From contig JAGWSK010000411.1 in assembly GCA_028869355.1 (NCBI GenBank), forward strand, positions 1-7,084: DNA of 7,084 nt, read 5' to 3'. The stretch is from Alphaproteobacteria bacterium. GTDB lineage: Bacteria > Pseudomonadota > Alphaproteobacteria > Micropepsales > Micropepsaceae. A program made the position numbers and the translations under genes. Below the pieces are notes generated by a model that was not told where the DNA came from, did not search any database, and saw nothing but the letters and a program-made list of their open reading frames with translations. Positions 1 to 6,153 of the stretch are shown piece after piece (within the stretch, counting starts at the first letter, position 1; each line of letters starts with the position of its first letter).

Positions 1-13
1 AATATCGGCCAAG

Positions 14-40
14 GGAACGCACGCAAGCACGTGGCGTTCC
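14..40. repeat. Inverted repeat upstream of ku
   Basis: A perfect 7-base inverted repeat, GGAACGC (14-20) and GCGTTCC (34-40), with a 13-base spacer lies 28 bases before the ku start codon. A direct repeat TTCCGGA (37-43 and 52-58) overlaps its right arm. It could be an operator or a hairpin in the ku leader, or the end of a terminator belonging to a gene to the left. No T-run follows, so an intrinsic terminator is unlikely. A role is only inferred. Confidence 0.35.
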
Positions 41-68
41 GGATTCGGCAATTCCGGACGCGACCACC

Positions 69-995
69 ATGGCGGCAACAAAAAAACGCAGCAGCAGAAA
101 ATCGGAATCGGCAAAGGAAGCAAAAAAGCGGGCGCCCAAAGTTCCCGGCCTTTCCGCCCGCCCGGTCTGGCAGGGGCATCTGCGGCTGTCGCTCGTGAGC
201 TGTCCGGTCGCGCTCTACAAGGCGACCTCGCGCGCCAACGATATATCTTTTCACCTGATCAATCCCGACACCAACAACCGCATCCGGATGGTGCCGACCG
301 ATCCGGAAGCCGGACCGGTCAACCGGCCGGATCTGGTCAGGGGATATGAGATCGAAAAGAACCGCTATGTGATCCTGACCGATGAGGAACTCGATTCGGT
401 AAAGCTGGAGACGACGCACACGCTGGATATCGAACGCTTTGTCGATGCCGATACCATCGACCGGTTGTTCTGGGACGAACCCTATGTGCTGCTCCCGACC
501 GACGACATCGCGGCCAATGCCTATGCCGTGATCCGCGAAGCGATGGCGGACACCAACCGGATCGCGCTCGGCCGGGTGGTGATGCATGCGCGCGAAAGGC
601 TGATGGCCATCGAACCGCGCGACCATGGGCTGCTCACCTATACGCTGCGCATGCGCGATGAGGTCGTGAATATGGCCAAGGCGCTTGAATCGATTCCAGC
701 CGCCAAAGCTGACCGGCAGATGGTGGACATTGCCGACAAGATTATTGCGCAGCTCGCAGGGCCGTTCGATCCTGCGGAATTCCGCGACCGTTATGAGGAA
801 GCGCTGAGAGACCTGATCGACCGCAAGGAGCATGGCGAGCGACCGGTGGCCGTTGCACCGCCGGCGGCGCCCAGCAATGTCATCGATCTGATGTCTGCGC
901 TGAAGAAAAGCCTTGGCGCGAAGCCGGCGCATGAAAAGCCCAGGCCACGAACCGCTGCTGCTTCGGCCAAGACCCACCGGAAGCGGGCGCGCTAG
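69..995 (+). CDS. ku: Non-homologous end-joining protein Ku
   Basis: This is bacterial Ku, a homodimeric ring that binds DNA double-strand ends and recruits and stimulates LigD. The 308-residue product carries the Ku core from about residue 32 to 260. It opens with the family signature around PVWQGHLRLSLVSCPVALY, followed by the segments FHLINPDTNNRI, GYEIEKNRYVILTDEEL and RERLMAIEPRDHGLL. The conserved C-terminal segment NVIDLMSALKKSL is present. Two basic extensions stand out: residues 1-31, with ten Lys/Arg in the first 24, and the tail from about 285 to 308, ending HRKRAR. Basic C-terminal tails are known in bacterial Ku and bind DNA; a basic N-terminal extension is less usual. The ATG at 69 is chosen because no later start precedes the core, although no clear Shine-Dalgarno sequence is seen. 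The gene converges on ligD, and their stop codons overlap in CTAG (992-995). Function is secure from similarity to the family; DNA binding by the extensions is inferred. Confidence 0.96.
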   Translation: MAATKKRSSRKSESAKEAKKRAPKVPGLSARPVWQGHLRLSLVSCPVALYKATSRANDISFHLINPDTNNRIRMVPTDPEAGPVNRPDLVRGYEIEKNRYVILTDEELDSVKLETTHTLDIERFVDADTIDRLFWDEPYVLLPTDDIAANAYAVIREAMADTNRIALGRVVMHARERLMAIEPRDHGLLTYTLRMRDEVVNMAKALESIPAAKADRQMVDIADKIIAQLAGPFDPAEFRDRYEEALRDLIDRKEHGERPVAVAPPAAPSNVIDLMSALKKSLGAKPAHEKPRPRTAAASAKTHRKRAR

Positions 996-2902
996 AGAGA
1001 ACGCAGCTTGCGGCGGGCATCTTCGAGCGACACTGCGGATTCCGCGAGATCCTGCCAGGGGTCCGTGAGCTTCAGCACCTTGCCGATCTCAGCGAGATTG
1101 TATGTGGACGGATCAAGGGTGCTGCGAAACTGAGTCCAGGACAGCGGCGTCGCGATGGTTGCTCCGGGACGCGCTCGGGTGGACCACGGCGCAACCGCGG
1201 TCGCCATGCGCGCATTGCGGAAGAAATCGATGAAAATCTTCCCTGCGCGATGGCGTTTGGCCATGTTGGTGACGTAGCGGTCCGGCGCCATTTGCGCCAA
1301 TCGTTCGGCGGCCTCACGTGCGAATTCCCTGGCGTCATCCCAGCCCGGCGGCCGTTTCACCGGGCCCGTAATGGGCGTGACGACGTGAATGCCCTTGCCG
1401 CCTGTCGTTTTGGCGAAAGCGTTCATGCCGCAGGACATCAGCACATCGCGCATCTGTTTCGCCGCTTCGACCACTCGCGCGAATGGAAGCTCGGTATCCG
1501 GATCGAGATCGAAAATCAGCAGCTCCGGAATCTCCGGCTCGCCGGGCCGGCAGGCCCAGGGATGGATTTCGACCACCGCCGCCTGCGCCAGCGCGATCAG
1601 CCCGTTAATATCCGAGATGGCGTGGAATGGCTTGGCGTCACCTTTGACGCGGATCGGCATCACATGCGCAACGCCGGACAAAACATGCCGCTGAAAAAAG
1701 CGTTCGCCCGCAATTCCTTCCGGAGATCGCACCATGGATAACGGCCGTCCCGCAATGTGCGGCAGCATGCGCGGGCCGATGGCTTCGTAGTATCGTGCGA
1801 GATCGAGCTTGTTCAGCGCCCGGGTTTTTCCCACAGCGGGCCAGAGCACCTTGTCAGGGTTGCTGATATTCACGCCGGCGACGCTCGGCGTGGCCGGGCT
1901 GGCAGATTTCGTGCGCACGGTGTTCGACCGTCCCGTCTCTCTGGATTCGGTTTCGGAGCGTGCCTGCGCATCCTGCACCGGCATCGGCAATTCGAGAACA
2001 ACCGCCTTCGCGGATTTGTCCTCACGCAAGGCTTTGAAGCACGCCTGGCGAAGCACACCGTCGCGGGTCAGGGTTGCATATTCGACCTCTGCCACCAGCT
2101 TGGGCGCGACCCAGTTGATCTCTTTCGTGCGCGGCGGCTTGATGCCGGCGGTGAACGGCGATTTGGGCTGTTTGATGCGGTTGAGCGCGCGCAGCAGCGG
2201 ACCTGAGTTTTCGCTGTTGAAACCGGTGCCGATTCGGCCGCGATAGACGAACTCGTCGCCGTCATAGGCGCCAATCAGAATCGACCGCAATTTCGTCGGG
2301 CTGCCCCACCAACCACCAATCACCACCTCCTGACCGCCGCGGCATTTCTCCTTGGTCCAGAGATCGCCGCGCCCCGGGCGATAGGGCGCGTCGAGGCGCT
2401 TCGAGATAATTCCTTCGAGATGCGCCCGGCAGGCGGTTTCGAGGAATTTCTCGCCGGACGTGGCGAAATGCTCAACGTAACGGAAGTGCGGAGCACGGGC
2501 CCGTGCAAGCAGTTCCAACAATCGTGATTTCCGGTCTTCCAGCGGCAGATTTCGCAAATCCTCATCGCCGCCGAACAACAGATCGAATGCGAAAAAAATC
2601 AGGTTTCCGGTGGCCCCGTCCGAGAGCGCCTGCTGCAGTTCGCCAAAATTCGGCACGCCGTGTTCATCCAGCGCGCAGATCTCCCCGTCGATGATGCAAT
2701 CGGGCAAGCTTTGCGCTTCATGTGCAATCTCCGGAAAGCGCTGTGTCCAATCGAGCGCCTTGCGTGTCCGCAGCACTGCCTTTCCATTGGCCACTCGCAA
2801 CTGCATGCGGTAGCCGTCGAACTTGATCTCATGCACCCACACGGACCCCACCGGCGGTTCGTCGACCAGCCGGCAGAGTTGCGGCGCCACGAATTCCGGC
2901 AT
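992..2902 (-). CDS. ligD: LigD ligase-polymerase part (ATP-dependent DNA ligase D, second frame)
   Basis: This frame holds the ligase (LIG) and primase-like polymerase (POL) domains of LigD, which seal and fill or extend broken ends in NHEJ. Numbered from the ATG at 2902 (636 residues), LIG runs from about 1 to 310. The adenylated lysine is K27 in EIKFDGYR, followed by DGEI, FFAFDLL, EGIISKR and WTKEKC, then the OB-fold end EVEYATLTRDG. A Ser/Thr-rich linker of about 30 residues leads to POL (about 345-636). POL has the metal-binding pair in FDLDPD (D465, D467), TTGGKGIH (H506) and the third Asp in IFIDFFRN (D559), so all catalytic residues appear intact. The frame stays open upstream to a GTG at 3037, but those 45 codons give an Arg-rich sequence unlike any LigD and have no ribosome binding site. 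The ATG at 2902 is two bases after the stop of the PE frame (TGAGGATG), which suits translational coupling. The more likely natural product is a fusion with the PE frame through the A9 run (2954-2962). It converges on ku. Confidence 0.93.
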   Translation of the reverse strand: MPEFVAPQLCRLVDEPPVGSVWVHEIKFDGYRMQLRVANGKAVLRTRKALDWTQRFPEIAHEAQSLPDCIIDGEICALDEHGVPNFGELQQALSDGATGNLIFFAFDLLFGGDEDLRNLPLEDRKSRLLELLARARAPHFRYVEHFATSGEKFLETACRAHLEGIISKRLDAPYRPGRGDLWTKEKCRGGQEVVIGGWWGSPTKLRSILIGAYDGDEFVYRGRIGTGFNSENSGPLLRALNRIKQPKSPFTAGIKPPRTKEINWVAPKLVAEVEYATLTRDGVLRQACFKALREDKSAKAVVLELPMPVQDAQARSETESRETGRSNTVRTKSASPATPSVAGVNISNPDKVLWPAVGKTRALNKLDLARYYEAIGPRMLPHIAGRPLSMVRSPEGIAGERFFQRHVLSGVAHVMPIRVKGDAKPFHAISDINGLIALAQAAVVEIHPWACRPGEPEIPELLIFDLDPDTELPFARVVEAAKQMRDVLMSCGMNAFAKTTGGKGIHVVTPITGPVKRPPGWDDAREFAREAAERLAQMAPDRYVTNMAKRHRAGKIFIDFFRNARMATAVAPWSTRARPGATIATPLSWTQFRSTLDPSTYNLAEIGKVLKLTDPWQDLAESAVSLEDARRKLRSL

Positions 2903-2904
2903 CC

Positions 2905-3636
2905 TCAGTGTGCGGTTTTTCGGTTTTGCCGTTTTTTCACCGCTGTGCGGCGGTTTTTTTTTACCTGGCCAGTTGACGTCGCGCGGACGCTGACCCGATG
3001 AGCGGAATCGCCGCCGTCCGGACGATTGGAATTCCACACACGCGATCTTTTGCTCGACGCGATCTCATCAAGCGTGCGACCGGTGGCGACGGAAGTATCT
3101 TCCGCCGATAAAGCTTCCGGATCGCCGGGATGGGCGGCTTCATCACGTTCCTTGATGAGAAGCCAATTGTGCCGCGGCTGGCTGGTGCGCGTCCGCGGAT
3201 CGTCACGCATGCGGATCAGTGCCCAGGCGCCATGCATGCGCTTTCCCATAAGCTCGAATTTCAGCGCGCCTTTCGCGAGGTCCTGCTGCGGATTATCGCT
3301 TTTGGGCTTCCATGTGCCGCGGTCCCAAAGCTGGACCGTACCGCCGCCATACTGGCCCTTGGGAATCGTCCCTTCGAACTTGCCGTATTCGAGCGGATGG
3401 TCCTCCACTTCAACGGCGAGGCGCTTGGTGGCCGGATCGGGCGAGGGCACTTTGGTGATGGCCCAGGATTTGTAAACGCCGTCCAACTCGAGCCGAAGAT
3501 CGAAATGCAACCGTGTCGCGGCGTGACGCTGAATGACGAAGCGAAGCTGCCGGGATTTGCGCGGCGCCACGCGTCCACGCGGCTCCGCGGTAACGTCAAA
3601 GTTGCGCTTGGCGCGGTAAGACTGCAGACCAGCCAT
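2905..3636 (-). CDS. ligD: LigD 3'-phosphoesterase (PE) domain, first frame of ligD
   Basis: This frame encodes the LigD 3'-phosphoesterase, which removes 3'-phosphates and 3'-ribonucleotides to leave a 3'-OH for sealing. The 243-residue product has PE from about residue 1 to 165. It starts with the family motif YRAKRNFDVTAEP, then FVIQRHAATRLHFDLRLELDG, WAITKVPS, RLAVEVEDHPLEYGKFEG and IPKGQYGGG. The residues known to be needed in Pseudomonas aeruginosa LigD PE (H42, H48, D50, R52, K66, R76, H84, Y88) all fall here at a constant offset of four: H38, H44, D46, R48, K62, R72, H80, Y84. The conserved linker piece SVATGRTLDEIA at about 182-193 and RVW at 199-201 show the frame is correct to about residue 201. 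It then runs into a basic tail and stops at 2905-2907 instead of entering the ligase. Free-standing PE proteins exist, but the full LigD-type linker and the adjoining ligase point to a split or frameshifted ligD. The ATG at 3636 fits the family N-terminus; no good Shine-Dalgarno is seen. Confidence 0.93.
   Translation of the reverse strand: MAGLQSYRAKRNFDVTAEPRGRVAPRKSRQLRFVIQRHAATRLHFDLRLELDGVYKSWAITKVPSPDPATKRLAVEVEDHPLEYGKFEGTIPKGQYGGGTVQLWDRGTWKPKSDNPQQDLAKGALKFELMGKRMHGAWALIRMRDDPRTRTSQPRHNWLLIKERDEAAHPGDPEALSAEDTSVATGRTLDEIASSKRSRVWNSNRPDGGDSAHRVSVRATSTGQVKKNRRTAVKKRQNRKTAH
2939..2962 (+). terminator. Terminator-like hairpin plus T9, antisense to ligD
   Basis: Read on the + strand, ACCGC (2939-2943), the loop TGTGCG and GCGGT (2950-2954) run directly into eight further T (2955-2962). 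This is the shape of an intrinsic terminator with a short 5-bp stem. It lies inside ligD, opposite the coding direction and far beyond ku, so it could only end antisense transcripts. The T-run is the same homopolymer that separates the two ligD frames, so the resemblance may be a by-product of the coding sequence. Confidence 0.25.
2954..2962 (-). other. A9 run joining the two ligD frames (possible slippage site or assembly error)
   Basis: On the coding strand the PE frame reads GTA AAA AAA AAC (V225-K-K-N228), while the ligase frame reads the same run as GGT AAA AAA AAA CCG. Both A_AAA_AAA and A_AAA_AAC fit the X_XXY_YYZ form of -1 slippery heptamers. A -1 ribosomal slip, or one extra A in the transcript or genome (A10), yields one LigD of about 881 residues. 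Both frames encode Lys-rich linker after the run, so the join would be tolerated. A small 5-bp hairpin (ACCGC/GCGGT, loop of six) begins at the last A. The natural alternatives are a homopolymer sequencing error or a true disabling or splitting mutation. Confidence 0.6.
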
Positions 3637-3666
3637 GGCTAGAGCATACTCGCCGCGCGGGCGCGA

Positions 3667-3772
3667 TTACACCCGTCCGGCCAGGACCAAAATGATGATA
3701 ATTACCGGAACCACCGAGGAAGCCGCTGGGGCCATAACCCCAGCCGCCGCTGTATGTTTGTTTCTTCGCAGG
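3667..3772 (-). pseudogene. Degenerate C-terminal remnant resembling a DUF3309 small membrane protein
   Basis: Directly after the fadE stop, and in the same frame, the minus strand reads YSGGWGYGPSGFLG. One base later in frame it continues VPVIIIILVLAGRV and a TAA stop. Joined by skipping one G near 3715, the two pieces look like the second half of DUF3309 proteins: a W-GYGPSG turn, a short hydrophobic helix, then a Gly-Arg-hydrophobic end. Intact members are about 50 residues and have a hydrophobic N-terminal helix before this part. Here that helix is missing, no start codon precedes the motif, and the frame is broken, so I call it a remnant. An ATG at 3735-3733 could still express a 22-residue peptide containing the hydrophobic helix. 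The family assignment rests on recalled motif resemblance, not a search. Confidence 0.55.
3725..3744 (-). repeat. Perfect 7-bp hairpin downstream of fadE
   Basis: GCTGGGG and CCCCAGC flank a six-base loop 29 bases after the fadE stop codon. It could help end or stabilise the fadE transcript, but no T-run follows on the minus strand, so it is not a standard intrinsic terminator. It also overlaps the GYGPSG codons of the DUF3309-like remnant, which may explain the symmetry. Confidence 0.35.
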
Positions 3773-6034
3773 TCACTCGGCAGCGGCGCGGATGGTGGAT
3801 TGCTCCCGGCCCGTCAACTCCGACGGTGCGAAATCATCGACCTCGATGGCGTCGCGAATGATCGCCGATGCACGCATCAAGGCATCGGCGTCGGTCTGCG
3901 TCAGGACATTGTCGCGCAGCAGCGCCGGCAGGTCCGCCAGAGCCCGCTTGACGGAGCGGCCGGCAGCCCGAACCTTTTCCTCGATCTGGTCGCGGGTAAT
4001 CGCGGCGGCGAACGCGGCTTCCATCCGGCCGGTCCCATCCGACGGCGCCCGGCAAAGATAAATGCCCATGGTCAATCTTTCGCGCGTGGCGGTTGGCGAA
4101 AGAATAAGCGCCGCACACTGATGATTAAGCCGGTCGGACGGTGGCCGGCGGTGCCGTCCCAATGGGAACGCAATGACGCGCAGCAGGGCGGCAACCGGGC
4201 GCGACGGCAGATTGACGAAAACCTCGTCCAGCCGCGTCTGAATGGCATAGAGGCAATTCTGGTAATTCCACTCGACCAGCGGCAGATCTTCGATCTGGCG
4301 GCCCTCGTCCTCGAAACGCTTGAGCACGCAGCTCATCAGATAGAGCTCGCCCAGAATGTCGCCCAGGCGCGCGGAAATCCCTTCACGGCGCTTCAGCGAT
4401 CCACCGAGCAGACCCATGACGATATCCGCGACCGCGGCAAAGGTGACCGCAGCGGTGTCGAGTCCGCGATACATGTAAGCGACGGGACCGGCGGGGACAC
4501 GAGGCCCGCCGGCAAAAGTCAGGTTGCGGAAAAACGCCCGCAACACGTTGGACGTCGCCGTGCGCATATGCGCAAACAGCAGTTTATCGAAAGCGGCCAG
4601 CGATTCCGCCGGGTCCGGCAGATTGGCCGCTTCCATTTCCTTCAGCAGCCAGGGATGGCACCGCATCGAACCCTGACCAAATATCATCAGCGAACGCGTC
4701 AGGATATTGGCGCCCTCGACGGTGATCGCGACGGGCACGCTCATATAGGTGCCGAACAGGTAATTGCGGGGTCCCTCCATGATGCCGCGGCCGCCATGGA
4801 TATCCATCGCATCATTCAGCACGATCCGCATGCGCTCGGTCGCGTTGTATTTCAGAATCGCTGAAAGGACGGAGGGCTGCTCGCCGGCATCGAGCGCAGC
4901 GGCGGTCAAACGGCGCGCTGCCTCCAGCCCATAGGCGAGGCCTGCGATGCGGGCAAGCGGGGTTTCGATGCCTTCGAACCGGCCGATCGGCAAACCGAAT
5001 TGGCGGCGCAGGCGAGCATAGGCACCCGTATAACGGGCGCAGAACATGGAGGCTCCGGTCCCCAGCGCCGGCAGCGAAATCGCGCGTCCCGCCGCGAGGC
5101 AGTCCATCAGCATGCGCCAACCCTGGCCGGCGCGTGCAGATCCGCCGATGATCGTGTCCAGCGGCACAAAGACGTCCTTGCCGCGCGTGGGACCGTTCTG
5201 GAACGATTGCCCGGCGGGGAAATGACGGCGGCCAATCTCGACGCCAGGTGTGCCGGTCGGGATCAGTGCGAGTGTGATGCCGATGTCATCCTTGTCGCCG
5301 ATCAGGTGAGACGGATCGTAGAGCCGGAAGGCAAGGCCGAGCAGGGTCGCGACCGGAGCAAGGGTGATATAGCGCTTGTCCCAGGTCAGCCGCATGCCGA
5401 GCACTTTCTGCCCGTTGACCTCGCCGTAACAAACCACGCCGCGATCCGGAATCGACGCGGCATCCGAACCCGCTTCCGGTGCGGTGAGCGCAAAGCAGGG
5501 AATTTCCTGACCGGCGGCAAGCCTCGGCAGATAGCGCTTTCGTTGCTCATCGGTGCCATAGCGCAGCAGCAGTTCAGCGGGTCCCAGCGAATTCGGCACC
5601 ATGATCGTGACCGCGGCGTCGGGACTGCGACTCGCTACCTTCATTACGACTGAGCTGTGCATCAGCGCCGAGAAGCCCCAGCCTCCCCATTCCCTGGGGA
5701 TGATCATGCCCATGAAGCGGTTGTCGCGGATGAAGGTCCAGACATGTTCGGGCAGATCGCCGTTGCGGCGGATGTCCCAATCGTCGAGCATTTCGCACAA
5801 CCGCTCGACCGGGCCGTCAAGAAAATCCCGCTCCTCGGCGGTCAGCGCCGGTTTGGGGAATTGCCGGAGCTTTTCCCAGTCGGGATGGCCGGAGAACAGC
5901 TCACGGTCCCACCACACCGTGCCGGCGGCGATGGCGTCGCGTTCGGTCGGCGAGATCGGCGGCAGAACCTTGCGGTACCATGTCAGAATGGGACGGGTGA
6001 TGTTGCGGGCACGCCAGCCTGGAGATTGGCTCAA
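3773..6034 (-). CDS. fadE: FadE-like acyl-CoA dehydrogenase
   Basis: This enzyme carries out the first step of fatty-acid beta-oxidation, the FAD-dependent conversion of acyl-CoA to trans-2-enoyl-CoA. The 753 residues align by eye with Escherichia coli FadE along almost their whole length. Shared blocks are LPPISPTERDAIAAGTVWWD (about 24-43), TDEQRKRYLPRLAAGQEIPC (161-180), FALTAPEAGSDAA, GPTRGKDVFVP (281-291) and LARIAGLAYG. They continue with AMDIHGGRGIMEGP, ITVEGANILTRSLMIFGQG (437-455) and the C-terminal region with GGSLKRREGISARLGD (544-559), corresponding to the FadE-specific DUF1974 part. E440 in TVEGAN is the likely catalytic base. The E. coli protein has about 60-70 extra N-terminal residues with membrane segments; these are absent here, so it may be soluble or peripheral. 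The start is TTG at 6034-6032, supported by AAGGAG seven bases upstream. It is divergent from the metallo-hydrolase gene and reads towards ligD, 136 bases away. Confidence 0.95.
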   Translation of the reverse strand: MSQSPGWRARNITRPILTWYRKVLPPISPTERDAIAAGTVWWDRELFSGHPDWEKLRQFPKPALTAEERDFLDGPVERLCEMLDDWDIRRNGDLPEHVWTFIRDNRFMGMIIPREWGGWGFSALMHSSVVMKVASRSPDAAVTIMVPNSLGPAELLLRYGTDEQRKRYLPRLAAGQEIPCFALTAPEAGSDAASIPDRGVVCYGEVNGQKVLGMRLTWDKRYITLAPVATLLGLAFRLYDPSHLIGDKDDIGITLALIPTGTPGVEIGRRHFPAGQSFQNGPTRGKDVFVPLDTIIGGSARAGQGWRMLMDCLAAGRAISLPALGTGASMFCARYTGAYARLRRQFGLPIGRFEGIETPLARIAGLAYGLEAARRLTAAALDAGEQPSVLSAILKYNATERMRIVLNDAMDIHGGRGIMEGPRNYLFGTYMSVPVAITVEGANILTRSLMIFGQGSMRCHPWLLKEMEAANLPDPAESLAAFDKLLFAHMRTATSNVLRAFFRNLTFAGGPRVPAGPVAYMYRGLDTAAVTFAAVADIVMGLLGGSLKRREGISARLGDILGELYLMSCVLKRFEDEGRQIEDLPLVEWNYQNCLYAIQTRLDEVFVNLPSRPVAALLRVIAFPLGRHRRPPSDRLNHQCAALILSPTATRERLTMGIYLCRAPSDGTGRMEAAFAAAITRDQIEEKVRAAGRSVKRALADLPALLRDNVLTQTDADALMRASAIIRDAIEVDDFAPSELTGREQSTIRAAAE

Positions 6035-6041
6035 GTGGTGT

Positions 6042-6047
6042 CTCCTT
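6042..6047 (-). promoter_or_regulatory. Ribosome binding site setting the TTG start of fadE
   Basis: AAGGAG on the minus strand, followed by a seven-base spacer (ACACCAC) and TTG, then codons for SQSP. It is a near-consensus Shine-Dalgarno at ideal distance and decides the start. No ATG or GTG alternative nearby has comparable support. Confidence 0.8.
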
Positions 6048-6102
6048 CTTCCCCGCCCGGTGCAGTACGGTTCAATTTGTCGCCCGCGTGCAGGGATACA
6101 GG

Positions 6103-6133
6103 TTTACTGTGGGTTTTTCGTGGCGAGTATACA
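6103..6133 (+). promoter_or_regulatory. Weak candidate promoter for the metallo-hydrolase gene
   Basis: TTTACT (6103-6108) and TATACA (6128-6133) resemble -35 and -10 boxes, with a 19-base spacer that is slightly long; initiation would fall about 14 bases before the ATG at 6154. The GTATAC core (6127-6132) is palindromic, so the other strand also carries a -10-like TATACT pointing towards fadE, without a good -35. A short inverted repeat, ACAG-N5-CTGT, overlaps the -35 region (6098-6110). This is motif resemblance only. Confidence 0.2.
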
Positions 6134-6153
6134 AAGACATCGGCAATAGAACG

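Noticed and set aside
1250..2246. Several + strand open frames of 100-163 codons
   Set aside because: They lie opposite the conserved ligase-polymerase domains of ligD and have low-complexity Arg-rich translations with no recognisable motif.
2903..3037. GTG start at 3037 for the ligase-polymerase frame
   Set aside because: The added residues are the PE coding sequence read in the wrong frame, with no Shine-Dalgarno. The ATG at 2902 or a -1 slip at the A9 run explains the gene better.
2905..3636. A free-standing PE enzyme unrelated to ligD
   Set aside because: Stand-alone PE proteins exist, but this one has the LigD linker motifs (SVATGRTLDEIA, RVW) and directly abuts the ligase domain in the order found in single-chain LigD.
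3666..3671. TGTAAT (minus strand) as a ligD -10 box
   Set aside because: It is a good -10 match 30 bases before the start codon, but no -35-like hexamer lies at 16-18 bases, so I do not list it as a promoter.
3635..4864. Long + strand open frame of 409 codons
   Set aside because: It is antisense to the strongly supported fadE, begins in the ligD leader, resembles no family I know and is Arg/Gln-rich, as expected for a GC-rich shadow frame.
6088..6153. Upstream GTG start for the metallo-hydrolase
   Set aside because: It would place 22 extra residues before a clear signal peptide; the ATG at 6154 gives the correct n-region, hydrophobic core and AAA cleavage site.
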